Shown: positions 14,010-23,484 of the stretch, one piece after another
Numbering within the stretch: the stretch's first letter is position 1
Layout: each line of letters opens with the position of its first letter
Source: Epiperipatus broadwayi
Lineage: Eukaryota > Onychophora > Udeonychophora > Euonychophora > Peripatidae
Assembly (NCBI GenBank): GCA_028023455.1
Contig: JAQFVV010000278.1
Span: forward strand, 1,207,676 to 1,271,675
Reading direction: 5' to 3'
Length of the DNA: 64,000 nt
Notes under the pieces: generated by a model
Database searches by the model: none
What the model was told of the DNA's origin: nothing
Seen by the model: only the letters and a program-made list of their open reading frames with translations
Translations under genes and position numbers: made by a program

Positions 14010-14880
14010 TAACCTTTCCACTTAACATCACATGATCACATCTCCTACACTAGCACATTAATTGTTGATAAACAGAGCAAAAACTCTCCATACAGTATTG
14101 CCACCTGTGCTAAAACAGAGTAATCAATGGATGCCAAAAGGCTTGTGCATAAAATCCCTATTTAATGCCTACTCATCCAATATCCTCAGACTAGTTTCTG
14201 GCTTGTGGCCTTCGTCAGTGAGGAGCTTTGGATCTGAGAGCACTGCATCTAGATCTTTGGATCTAATGCAACCCTCTAGCAACCACTTTTTATCTCTACT
14301 TAACTACAAAACTATGAGAATGAAATTGAAAACACAAAAAATATTTTCAATCTAAGCTCAATAGCTTATATAGTCATATGGGTCTGAACTCAGTTCAGCA
14401 CCCATACATTTTGGTGTCTTTGGCTCTTTTACAACCATAACCACCACTATACTATTAGGCAGGATTGGTGTTAAACCACTAAGCATCACATGATCACATC
14501 TCCTATACTAGCACATTAATTGTTGATAAACAGAGCAAAAACTCTCCATACAGTATTGCCACCTGTGCTAAAACAGAATAATCAATGGATGCTAGAAGGC
14601 TTGTGCATAAAATACCTATCTAATGCCTACTCATCCAATATTCCCAGACTAGTTTCTGGCTTGTGGCCTTTGTCAGTGAGGAGCTTTGTATCTGAGAGCA
14701 CTGCATCTAGATCTTAGGATCTAATGCAACCCTCTAGCAACCACCTTTTATCTCTACTTAACTACAAAACTATGAGAATGAAATTGAAAACAAAAAATAT
14801 TTTCAATCTAAGCTCAATAGCTTATATAGTCATATGGGTCTGAACTCAATTCAGCACCCATACATTTTGGTGTCTAATGC
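14010..14880 (-). repeat. Family C tandem repeat array (458-bp unit), about 1.9 units
   Basis: The string ttgttgataaacagagc recurs 458 bp apart (14,062 and 14,520), and the sequence between follows in register with few differences. A partial unit precedes the first full copy (14,010-14,078), and the last copy is truncated near 14,880. The same unit occurs in a second array at 38.9-40.2 kb. Each unit contains, on the minus strand, a hammerhead-like motif (best in the first copy). The short open readings starting MLINRAKTLH in both units are repeat artefacts. Head-to-tail arrangement and a self-cleaving motif together suggest a retrozyme-like family. Confidence 0.85.
14182..14226 (-). ncRNA. 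Hammerhead ribozyme-like motif in family C repeat (best copy)
   Basis: On the minus strand the order is: UCCUCA (stem I 5' strand), CUGACGA (core), stem II AGGCCACAAGCCA (three GC pairs GGC/GCC with an A-A at the base), GAAA, C, UA, GUC (cleavage triplet with a one- or two-pair stem III), and UGAGGA (stem I 3' strand, six perfect pairs). All strictly conserved core positions are present with N7 = C. The weak point is the A-A at stem II's first pair, usually G-C. In the next unit (about 14,642-14,687) the core is CUGACAA, so it is inactivated. Confidence 0.55.
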
Positions 14881-17355
14881 ATCCATTGATTTGAGTGGTA
14901 CTACTGTATGAAGAGTTTAGTTTCTGTGTAAACAGTTTGTGTAAGTATAAAAAATGGGGATTATGTGTTCAGTAGTTTAATAGAATTCTGGAAGGAATCA
15001 GCAACTGTCATTTTTAAATGATGATAGATATCACTTTTTTCAGACTAGAGCTGAGTTTTGTAACTTTCTTCATATGTGGAGATACTCACTTGGGAAGAGA
15101 TGAATATATAGAGATATAGTTCCCCATGTTAGTGAAGCAGAAACCAAAATTGTATTTGAATATTTCATAAATTTTCAATAAAACTAAATGAATTCTTTTC
15201 TCAATAGCAAATATAACTTGCTATATTGAATTTAACTACAGAAAGATGAGGCTGACTACATGTTGTTCATGGTAACACTTTCCATTAACAGTTTAGTAAT
15301 CAGCATTAAGTCCCTGGTTCACATAGCTATCCAATTCATAGATTATCATCACCATTTTCAAATCAATTTTTTTATAAAATATTTTGTGCAATACCTAAAA
15401 TTGAATACCTTCAAAATTGTCTTATCTATTTTAATTAATCATCTGTAATTACATGTTTTTTTTAACAACAATAACTTTTTAAAAAAATTAAACACAAGAA
15501 ACAGAGAAGAAAGAAAACAGCTAGAAAATATATTGCTTTTTCATTTTTGTTTTACAAATTTGAATTCCGTTTGAAACAAATTGCATTTAATATCAATTTT
15601 AATAACTTGATAATTTTTTGTTTAATTTTAATTTCAATAACATCGATTTGTTTCTTTAACAATCAGCAAATTTCGGTCAATTTTCTTTTCGTTTTAATAC
15701 AACTATAAGATATTGTTTTATTTATGTACATACTTTTAAATCAAAAGACATAAAATAACTAAAAGAAAACATATTGACACATTTTATTTCTCCTATTTTA
15801 ATTCTATAAAATTATGCGATTAAATTGGATTAGTTTTTGAACATTAAGATGTCTAGAAATTTAGGTTAATCCTGGATAATAAGACAAAGAGTAAGTAGTG
15901 GTTTGTGTAGAAAAAGTGCATTCATTCCAAAACAAATCTAGGTATACTAGATTCAGATCCCAAAGTCCTCATTGATGAAAGTCATAAGATAAAAACTAGT
16001 TTCGGTATATATATATATATGGATAAGACAATACTGGATAAAAATTTAGTAGAAATTATGACTTGGTAACTATTAATTTTTAAAACTTACACAAGATGGC
16101 AGAATTGCAGTAGGAGAAATAGATTTGCTACTTAAATGTAATGGATTGACAGAGGACATGCAACTTTTTTTTTACTAAAACAATTCATGAATAATGAGTC
16201 TACTATTATTAAATAATTGAGAACACTAAAATTTGTAGATTCTGAACTGGTTTCAGAGTATATATAGCTATGGAAACAAGTTTGCATAAATTCAAAAAAT
16301 TAAATTGTTGGGTTTTTTTAAATTATGGATTAATATTTTGGTCTATAAAAAACAAAAATAGTGATCACTAAAACAAATGTGCATTAGATACAAAATACAT
16401 CAGAGACATCCAAAATCAATGAGTCTTGAATTAATAACTAGTCTGTGGATGTGGATAGAACCACCCTATATAGAATTTATTGAGTACACCGTTAAGCATC
16501 TATTCATAACTTAAGTTTGCACAAGCAATAAAAATCAGAATAAGAGAAAATAGATCTGCTACCTAGAAGAAAATTATTAATTTTATTTTTCTAGAATGCT
16601 TCAAACAATAATAATATTTTAGGCTGCAAAAATGTGTAAGTAGTAGAAAGCATATTTTAATTTCTAAAAGATAAATTTCAGAAAAAAAATGATTGCATTT
16701 AAAGGGTTTAGATAATTGTAACTTCTAATTTTTCCTTATAAAACTAACTATAATAAACACTGAATGATAATAATGTTTAGTTTCTCCTAATTAATTCAAA
16801 TGCTTGTATAAAATTGATTTTTGAGTGGAAACAAAGATCATTGATATCTAATTTAAAATGTATATTTATAGCATTAGAATAATATTTACAACACAAATAA
16901 ACTAATTTATAAGTTGATCTGGAGGAAATATAGTTTATTGAAGCTTATGTAAGAATAAAAAATATTCACTATGTGGTCAAGTAGTCAATAAATTATTACA
17001 TATTTTTCCATAGTATCATATGAGAGTGAGAGAAAAAATTCAGAATTTTTGCATTGGTTAATGATTTTAATCTGGTGGAGTTTGAATTAGATGCTCTGTA
17101 AAATAATTTTAGCATTCAAATATAACTCACTAGTGAAACACTTATTTTCCTTCAGAAATTGTGGAACGTAAAGAGAAAAAGTGTGTTAAAAGAGAAGGAG
17201 ATACATATGCAAAAGTATTAAACAGTCTATATGGGTATGTTTTAGTACAAATAAAATATATACATAAAGAACAAATATAGTAAAAGAGAATAATTTAGAT
17301 TTTTGCAGTATTGATTAATTGCGATGTGATAGTGTTTGAGGTGAGATGTGCTGAT
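14881..17355. other. AT-rich stretch, nothing recognised
   Basis: About 2.5 kb without recognisable gene or repeat-family member. A short (TA)n run lies near 16,010. Dense stops occur in all frames. Confidence 0.5.
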
Positions 17356-17372
17356 AAAACTTTAATTAATTT

Positions 17373-17470
17373 AGTCAAGCGTTGGTGGTCGACTGGTCAG
17401 CACAGCTGCCTTACAAGTAGTTGTCCCGGGTTAGCGGGTTCGCTTCCCGGCCGATGCTATGACACATGAG
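17373..17470 (+). mobile_element. Short tRNA-derived SINE (family A), copy 2, with perfect target duplication
   Basis: The 98-bp insert is flanked by a perfect 17-bp direct repeat aaaactttaattaattt (17,356-17,372 and 17,471-17,487), which fixes both ends. Inside, TGGTCGACTGGTCAGC resembles the RNA polymerase III A box, and GGTTCGCTTCCCGG resembles the B box. They are spaced as in a tRNA-derived promoter. There is no body beyond the tRNA-like part: it ends gatgctatgacacatgag. This makes it one of the shorter possible SINE designs. It encodes no protein and would need LINE enzymes in trans. The perfect duplication suggests recent insertion. Confidence 0.88.
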
Positions 17471-17487
17471 AAAACTTTAATTAATTT

Positions 17488-18087
17488 GGAAAAGATTATG
17501 ATTGTGTTTGCATATGTATGTGATTGCAATTTTTAATATTACAGTCCTACATTGAAAGGCAAATCGTCTGGGTAAGAAAAATATCATTCATAATCATTTT
17601 AATAATACTAAATATTTTTATTAAATTAAAACAAATTTAAACAATAAAAGTGATATAATTTTTTAAAAAAACTATTTTTCTTTTTTCTCCAACTATTATA
17701 AAAAAAGTAATTAATACAAATTATAAGTAACACAAAATGAATATTCTATGACTAATATAACAACAAAACTAATGCAACGTTAAGAAAACTAACAAAAAAA
17801 AATCACAAAAAATAATTAAAATAATTGTTAGTATATACATAAATACATTGTAAACACGTATTAAAGTAAATCATTAAAAAAAATACGTATTAGAAAAAAC
17901 TTTTAAGTTAACCTTCAATTAAAACAGGCAAAACTCTCTATCCGTATTGCCATGGTGATGACGTGATTTTTATTGGCTTAAAACCTTCAATTAACATGGT
18001 ATGCCTAATATGCTTTCGACTATTTAATAGTCACCAAATACTTTTGTGCGTATTTATTTTTTGAATGGTGCTACATGTGTGTGTATG
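17488..18087. other. AT-rich spacer before the Ty3/gypsy element
   Basis: About 600 bp of A-rich sequence. A fragment at 17,930-17,975 (ggcaaaactctctatccg) resembles the start of the family C unit but is too short to be sure. Nothing else was recognised. Confidence 0.4.
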
Positions 18088-18772
18088 TGCATGTATAGAA
18101 AAAATACGTTTAACCAATAATAAAAATAAATGTAAAACTAACGGATCGCTAATTGTGTTTGTAAATAATTAAATGATATTAGCGCTAAACTATAAAGTAA
18201 TTTATCAAGAAGGATTGGATAATGTAAACAAAGCTATTGCTTAGAATAGACAATGTTAAAGGCGTGACATTATCTAATCAGGGATCCTATAAGAACTAAA
18301 GAGATGACCACCACGTGGACAGCGGATGGCCAATGAAGGGAGGCTACTCCAAAATAAAGGCGTGACAAGTAATAGATCTAATATTGAACTGAGAGAGGAC
18401 ACTTGCTAAGTGAAGCGCTTGAAAGGTAGATGTGCCATTTCCTCGGGTGCTCCAGTCAGCTCCTTTGCTTCACCTAGCCTTGCGGAGAGGTTTACCTCCG
18501 GACGTGCCAAAGTAAACCTAGGGAACTATAACAGGTCGTACCGATCTCTTTATTATTTTACTCTGCCTTCGGGCCCCTTATTTATATATAATAATAATAG
18601 CGTGTATATATTATTCGTACTTTGTATATATTAATAGTGATTAACATATATATAAACCTTAAATAAATCTTCGTTATTTAAACCTACTTGCCGGTCTGCC
18701 TCATTAATTATTTTATATTGTGTTATTGATAGTTGCAATCCAGCGAGCAATAGAGTGCCGCTGGACACTGAA
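18088..18772 (+). repeat. 5' LTR of the Ty3/gypsy element
   Basis: Starts TGCATGTATAG and ends CACTGAA, immediately before the primer-binding site. It matches 22,800-23,484 over its whole length with three differences seen by eye. It holds a likely promoter: TA-rich tttatatataataat and gtgtatatatt strings around 18,580-18,630. The short open reading at 18,410-18,634 recurs in the other LTR only because the LTRs are identical there. I do not regard it as a gene. Confidence 0.92.
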
Positions 18773-18773
18773 T

Positions 18774-18790
18774 TGGCGCAGTTACAGTTG
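18774..18790 (+). promoter_or_regulatory. Primer-binding site (tRNA), Ty3/gypsy element
   Basis: TGGCGCAGTTACAG begins one or two bases after the LTR. TGGCGCAG is complementary to a tRNA 3' end ...CUGCGCCA; similar sites in other Ty3/gypsy elements are assigned to tRNA-Ser. The isoacceptor here is an inference. Confidence 0.75.
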
Positions 18791-18897
18791 ATTACGAACC
18801 TCAACGGTGTAATTCTCAGTAATAACAATCAACGCATCGACAGCCGAATACGTTGGCGTCTAATTATTTGATTTCGTGAGGAGATAAAACTACTAAG

Positions 18898-18980
18898 AAA
18901 AATATTTTTATATTTCGTTAAATTGACTAAGTTATCGTAAAATTTTTATATTTTTGTTAAATTGACTAAGTACCGTAATG
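18898..18980 (+). repeat. Duplicated ~40-bp segment in the element's 5' leader
   Basis: The string ttaaattgactaag occurs twice about 41 bp apart, each time preceded by aaaatttttatattt-like sequence, just before the gag start codon. It is a local duplication in the untranslated leader. Confidence 0.7.
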
Positions 18981-19601
18981 CAGCCGGCAATATCCGAATT
19001 TGACGTCAGAGAGGCAAGTGAGTGGCCCCTGTACGTTCAACAAATTGAAAAACTGTTAATTATTAACAGAGTAAAAGACGATAAGAGCAAAACAGCGACC
19101 TTATTGTGTTTCGCTGGAAAAGGAGTAATCCAGATCGCAAATAGGCTCTGTGAACCTAAAACCCCGGAAGAATTAACATTTGAACAGGTCAAAGATCGTT
19201 TGACCGACTATTTTAATCCTCGTGAGTCTAGACACATTGCCAGACTCCACTTTAGAAATCGCCGCCAAGGCAAGAACGAGCGGACACAAGATTATGATAC
19301 TGCCCTGCGAGAACTCGCAAAAAACTGCGTATACGATTCATATCTGGAGGAAGCCCTCCTCAAACAATTTTTATGTGGAATGAGCAGTGATAGTCTGAGA
19401 CAGCAGTTATTGGCAGATATGGATATTAACTATAAAGTAGCTATCAAACGTGGTATAGCTCACGAACTCGTGTTGCAGCAATCAAAGGAATTTGCGGCCA
19501 TGAAAATAGTGGACAACGATCCTTATGAAGTCCACAAAGTAGACAAACCAGATAGAAGGGTGCCTGATCAAAGTGGAACAACAGACATTAAGAAAAGTTG
19601 A
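18978..19601 (+). CDS. gag: Gag capsid region of Ty3/gypsy element (ends at in-frame TGA)
   Basis: A 207-residue protein starting at the first ATG after the leader (MQPAISEFDV). It has the usual retrotransposon Gag features: a W-P-Y block near the start, a conserved F-Q-V-K-D-RL-DYF stretch around residues 74-86, and an R-Q-EN-R-DY segment around residues 97-112. A basic region ends the protein. Gag forms the virus-like particle that packages element RNA in the cytoplasm. The reading frame ends with TGA at 19,599-19,601. It then continues open, in the same frame, into two zinc knuckles and the whole protease/RT, so the nucleocapsid part is cut off. Whether the TGA is a mutation or is read through cannot be decided here. 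Confidence 0.85.
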   Translation: MQPAISEFDVREASEWPLYVQQIEKLLIINRVKDDKSKTATLLCFAGKGVIQIANRLCEPKTPEELTFEQVKDRLTDYFNPRESRHIARLHFRNRRQGKNERTQDYDTALRELAKNCVYDSYLEEALLKQFLCGMSSDSLRQQLLADMDINYKVAIKRGIAHELVLQQSKEFAAMKIVDNDPYEVHKVDKPDRRVPDQSGTTDIKKS

Positions 19602-21012
19602 ATTAAGTGTTTTTGCTGTGGAAAACTAGGTCACATGGCACGTGACTGTTTTTATAAAGACCAACGCTGTAAACACTGCAATAAATTCGGCCACTGGGAA
19701 AAAATGTGCAGAAATAAAAAATACGATAATTACACAAAGAATAACAGCCAAGAGAGCGTTACGAGAAAATATAAACAAGAGGAATTTTCGCCAATTAATA
19801 ATGTGTCTTCGGACCAATCACAGAAATTCGAAATAACTGTCAAAATTTACGGAAAACCCCTATCGATGGAAATTGACAGCGGTAGTGGGGTGTCGTTACT
19901 GTCCATTAAAGATTGGAAAACCATTGTGGCAGATATGAGACAGCCACCTAGACTGATGCGTACGAATCTGAAGGCTCGAGACGTCAATGGTAATGCTATA
20001 AAAATTAAAGGAGTAATTGAGGCTCCAATTACTTCAAACAATGCGAAAAAAATAGTTACATTGCCGGTATATATAGTACACGCCCCTATAAATCCTCTAA
20101 TTGGCCGTGATTGGTTTCAGCAACTGGGAATAAAAATTGCTTGGGTCAAGAATATTGACATTGAAAAAAACATCAGACAGTGTTTTCCTAAACTTTTCGA
20201 TGGAGAACCGGGAAGGATAAAAACAAAACCAGTTTCATTAGAATTATCACCCAAAGCAGTGCCTATAATTTGTAGACCACGAAAGATTCCGTACGCTCAG
20301 AAAGAAAAAATAGCGGAGGAAATAAAGCAATTGGTTAAAGATGGCGTGCTTGAAGCAACAGAAGAAGCCGAGTGGGCTACCCCACTGGTTGTAATAACAA
20401 AGCCAAATGGACAAATACGTTTGTGCGGCGATTACCGTGTATCAGTCAATAAAGCACTAAACAAACACGCATACCCCGTTCCTAACTCAAGAGAAATCAT
20501 AGCGTCGCTCCAAAAGTCTAAATATTTTTCAAAATTAGACCTCAACTCGGCCTTCCACCAAATCCCGGTGACCAACAAAGCTGCGAACATTCTAACACTC
20601 ACTACACACATAGGTTTATTTAGATGCAAACGTCTACCATTCGGAATAGCTTCAGCACCAAGTATATTCCAAGCAAAAGTGGAGACTCTTCTAAACGGAC
20701 TCGAAGGCGTCATCCCCTACTTTGACGATATATTGGTCACTGCTAATTCAGAAAATGAATTGAGCACTCGTATCTCAAAAGTTTGCCAAAGACTGGAGGA
20801 ATTTGGAGCAAAATTAAATGCGAAAAAATGTATTTGGAAGGCTACTGAAATAAAATTCCTGGGTCACATAGTGTCAAACTCAGGAATAAGCCCCTCCCCT
20901 GAAAAAGTCAAAGCAGTATCTGACGCCAAAAGACCCAATAACGTAAAACAACTACAGGCCTTTTTGGGCCTGGTGAACTATTTTGAAAACTTCCTGAATG
21001 GCAAAGCACACA
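19602..21012 (+). pseudogene. pol: Zinc knuckles, protease and reverse transcriptase of Ty3/gypsy element
   Basis: In frame with gag, just after its TGA, come two CCHC zinc knuckles (CFCCGKLGHMARDC at 19,608-19,649 and CKHCNKFGHWEKMC soon after). Counting from the ATG at 19,635, the aspartic protease follows with active-site DSG at residues 81-83 and IGRDW at 156-160. The reverse transcriptase has LDLNSAFHQI (catalytic D302), LPFGIASAP and YFDD at 362-365. So protease and RT catalytic residues are all present. The frame is lost near 21,014, in the connection before RNase H. Beyond that the open reading runs on out of frame to 21,119. The downstream ATG at 19,635 lies inside a zinc knuckle and is not a true start. 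Confidence 0.88.
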
Positions 21013-21018
21013 TAAACG
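21010..21018 (+). other. Frameshift site in pol
   Basis: Upstream sequence is coding in the gag/RT frame. From 21,016 on, the next frame encodes the typical PLYELLKK connection and RNase H, and a TAA stop in that frame lies at 21,013-21,015. A one-base length change in the short A run here explains the switch most simply. It may be a real mutation or a sequencing or assembly error. Confidence 0.7.
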
Positions 21019-21477
21019 ACGCCGCTGTACGAATTATTAAAAAAAAACCAGAAATGGAATTGGGAAGCAGCACAAGAGCAAGCATTTCTCCACACCAAAG
21101 CCCTTCTCACATCAAATAAACTACTGGTCCATTATGACAGCGAGCGTGAGGTAACCGTGACAACTGATGCATCAGAAAATGGCGTGGGGGCAGTGATATG
21201 CCATCCATCCCACTCTGGAGAACGTCCTATAGCTTACGCGTCGCGCACCTTGTCCAAGGCGGAAAAGAACTACAGCCAGCTAGACAAGGAAGCCCTCGCC
21301 ATAGTGTTCGGAATTCGTAAATTCCACCAATATCTATATGGACGTCCTTTCCAATTAATAACCGACCATAAGCCACTCTTGGGAATTCTAGGCACGAAAC
21401 AGATGCCTGAACATTTAAGCCCTCGTATGTTGAGATGGCTTAACATACTAGCAGGTTACAATTATAACCTCGAATAA
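21016..21477 (+). pseudogene. pol: RNase H domain of Ty3/gypsy pol
   Basis: In the frame shifted relative to RT, the reading shows the RNase H signature TTDASENGVGAV (catalytic D), YASRTLSKAEKNYSQLDKEA split over the second catalytic Glu region, and LITDHKPL (third catalytic Asp). It continues into the tether region before integrase. An in-frame TAA at 21,475-21,477 stops it exactly where related elements have a tyrosine-basic stretch before the KIGHADALSR motif. That motif follows in the same frame. RNase H would remove the RNA strand during reverse transcription. It is part of one pol gene, not a separate gene. Confidence 0.85.
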
Positions 21478-22884
21478 AAAAAAGGCACAAAAATCGGTCA
21501 TGCCGACGCGTTATCGCGAATGCCAGATCAGCTCGAGAAAGAAGTAAACGAAGTAGAAATTAATTATATCGACGCACTAAACAGCCAGACACTTAACAGC
21601 ACAAAGGTAGCCGCTTGGACCAGAGAAGACGCTGGCTACAGATGGATCATGGAAAAAATCAGCAAAGGTTGGCCAAAACAAAGACCATCTTTCTTGCATA
21701 TAGAGCTATGGAAAGCTCGAGAACAACTGTCCATTTGCAAAGACTGTATACTCAGAGGCGACCAAGTACTAATCCCCGTAAGCGGCAGGTCGCAAATACT
21801 TAATTTATTGCACGAAGGTCATCCGGGCATTGTAAGGGCGAAAGCGTTAGCTCGTAGTTATGTCTGGTGGCCGAAAATTAACAGTGACATAGAACAGTGC
21901 ATAAAAAACTGCACAAACTGCCAGTCGTGTGCAAATGCACCCTCAGCCAAATTCGAGTCCTGGCAAGAAGCAGACAAGCCATGGCAGAGAATTCATATAG
22001 ATCACTGCAGTCCTATTCAAGGACAATTATTTCTAGTAGCAGTGGATGCCTATTCAGGATGGGCCGAATATAAAATAGTTAAAAACACAGGTTCGGATGA
22101 AGCCATCGACAAACTGTTGGAAATGTTCGCACACCACGGTCTCCCAGAAACCCTAGTATCCGACAACGGCACAGGTTTTACATCAGAAAAGTTCGCTTAC
22201 TCGATGCACGAATGGGGAATTAACCACATATTTACTCCACCTTACCACCCCCAATCAAATGGACTGGCTGAAAAAACTGTACAGAATTTAAAATCCGCCA
22301 TCAATAAAATGGGAAAACAAAGTCTGCACGAAGCCGTCTTTAACGCGCTTCTTTACCAACACTCTACGCCTACAGCTAAGTCGGGTAAATCACCCGCAGA
22401 GAAATATCTAGGTTGTAGACTACGAACAAAGCTTGACAAAATTATACCAACGAAGGACACCGAAGTACCTTCAGGCAGAAATTATAAATTCTCACCACAA
22501 GACCGCGTATGGGTTAGAAATAATCAGGATAGATTCTGGATTAAAGCGGAAATTGTGCGACATTTAAGTAAGCAAGTGGTTGCTGTACGAATGGAGAACG
22601 GAAGAGAGTTACGCAAACACATAAATCAATTGCGTAAAGACGAAAGTATACAACAAATGCCGCAGCCATTTCCGAGAAAAGATGACGCTCCAGATGCGGA
22701 ATTGGACATCCCCCAATGTTCTAAGAGGGAAAGTAAAATTCCCTCCCACCTCAGTGATTATGTGCTAAGTTCAGAAAAAAAAAAAATCAACAAACTAAGT
22801 GCATGTATAGAAAAAATACGTTTAACCAATAATAAAAATAAATGTAAAACTAACGGATCGCTAATTGTGTTTGTAAATAATTAA
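21478..22884 (+). CDS. pol: Integrase of Ty3/gypsy element
   Basis: The frame is open from just after the TAA at 21,475. The first ATG is at 21,520 (454 codons from there). Before it lies GTKIGHADALSR, the conserved link between RNase H and integrase. Counting from that ATG, the zinc-binding HHCC domain has the HEGH histidines (98, 101) and CTNC (131, 134). The catalytic core has D161 (HIDHC), D215 (VSDNGTGF) and E251 (SNGLAEK), a D-D-35-E arrangement. A GPY/F-like C-terminal region follows. The protein inserts element DNA into the genome. The last ~28 codons run into the 3' LTR. The catalytic residues are intact, but the stops upstream would prevent normal expression as a pol fusion. Confidence 0.88.
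   Translation, partial: KKGTKIGHADALSRMPDQLEKEVNEVEINYIDALNSQTLNSTKVAAWTREDAGYRWIMEKISKGWPKQRPSFLHIELWKAREQLSICKDCILRGDQVLIPVSGRSQILNLLHEGHPGIVRAKALARSYVWWPKINSDIEQCIKNCTNCQSCANAPSAKFESWQEADKPWQRIHIDHCSPIQGQLFLVAVDAYSGWAEYKIVKNTGSDEAIDKLLEMFAHHGLPETLVSDNGTGFTSEKFAYSMHEWGINHIFTPPYHPQSNGLAEKTVQNLKSAINKMGKQSLHEAVFNALLYQHSTPTAKSGKSPAEKYLGCRLRTKLDKIIPTKDTEVPSGRNYKFSPQDRVWVRNNQDRFWIKAEIVRHLSKQVVAVRMENGRELRKHINQLRKDESIQQMPQPFPRKDDAPDAELDIPQCSKRESKIPSHLSDYVLSSEKKKINKLSACIEKIRLTNNKNKCKTNGSLIVFVNN
22773..22799 (+). promoter_or_regulatory. Probable polypurine tract, Ty3/gypsy element
   Basis: An A-rich purine run (agaaaaaaaaaaaa) lies about 13 bases before the 3' LTR and inside the integrase reading frame. 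It is the only purine tract in the expected place, though a gap to the LTR edge is unusual. Confidence 0.45.
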
Positions 22885-23484
22885 ATGATATTAGCGCTAA
22901 ACTATAAAGTAATTTATCAAGAAGGATTGGATAATGTAAACAAAGCTATTGCTTAGAATAGACAATGTTAAAGGCGTGACATTATCTAATCAGGGATCCT
23001 ATAAGAACTAAAGAGATGACCACCACGTGGACAGCGGATGGCCAATGAAGGGAGGCTACTCCAAAATAAAGGCGTGACAAGTAATAGATCTAATATTGAA
23101 CTGAGAGAGGACACTTGCTAAGTGAAGCGCTTGAAAGGTAGATGTGCCATTTCCTTGGGTGCTCCAGTCAGCTCCTTTGCTTCACCTAGCCTTGCGGAGA
23201 GGTTTACCTCCGGACGTGCCAAAGTAAACCTAGGGAACTATAACAGGTCGTACCGATCTCTTTATTATTTTACTCTGCCTTCGGGCCCCTTATTTATATA
23301 TAATAATATTAGCGTGTATATATTATTCGTACTTTGTATATATTAATAGTGATTAACATATATATAAACCTTAAATAAATCTTCGTTAGTTAAACCTACT
23401 TGCCGGTCTGCCTCATTAATTATTTTATATTGTGTTATTGATAGTTGCAATCCAGCGAGCAATAGAGTGCCGCTGGACACTGAA
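22800..23484 (+). repeat. 3' LTR of the Ty3/gypsy element
   Basis: Same 685 bp as the 5' LTR with three differences seen by eye. It ends CACTGAA, then continues into unrelated sequence (aatggcattttcgg). It supplies the stop codon of the integrase frame (22,882-22,884). The open reading at 23,122-23,346 is the LTR copy of the one in the 5' LTR. Confidence 0.92.

Larger units (their letters stand above)
18088..23484 (+). mobile_element. Ty3/gypsy LTR retrotransposon, nearly complete but broken
   Basis: Two direct LTRs of 685 bp enclose a primer-binding site, gag, zinc knuckles, protease, reverse transcriptase, RNase H and integrase in the order protease-RT-RNaseH-integrase. This order defines the Ty3/gypsy (Metaviridae) group. 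By eye the LTRs differ at only three positions (near 18,453, 18,600 and 18,678 of the left copy), so insertion was recent. Coding is interrupted at three sites: an in-frame TGA after gag (19,599-19,601), a one-base frameshift near 21,014 and an in-frame TAA at 21,475-21,477. A clear target-site duplication was not found. The protein style resembles K02A2.6-like/Mag-type elements (inference). Confidence 0.93.

Noticed and set aside
14062-14717. Repeated readings starting MLINRAKTLH as a duplicated gene
   Set aside because: They lie in the tandem unit, are not open in other units and have no domain.
14010-14880. Family C arrays as a CRISPR array or LTR pair
   Set aside because: Units are ~430-460 bp, contiguous, without short spacers or LTR-type ends or primer site; this is animal DNA.
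17373-17470. A genuine tRNA gene
   Set aside because: Promoter boxes fit but no acceptor or full cloverleaf closes, and the unit is flanked by a target duplication and repeated elsewhere: a SINE.
17930-17975. Further family C copy upstream of the Ty3/gypsy element
   Set aside because: Only ~30 bp resemble the unit start, with several mismatches; could be chance.
18410-18634. A 74-codon reading present in both LTRs of the Ty3/gypsy element (also 23,122-23,346)
   Set aside because: Conserved only because the LTRs are nearly identical; no ATG at its start and no motif.
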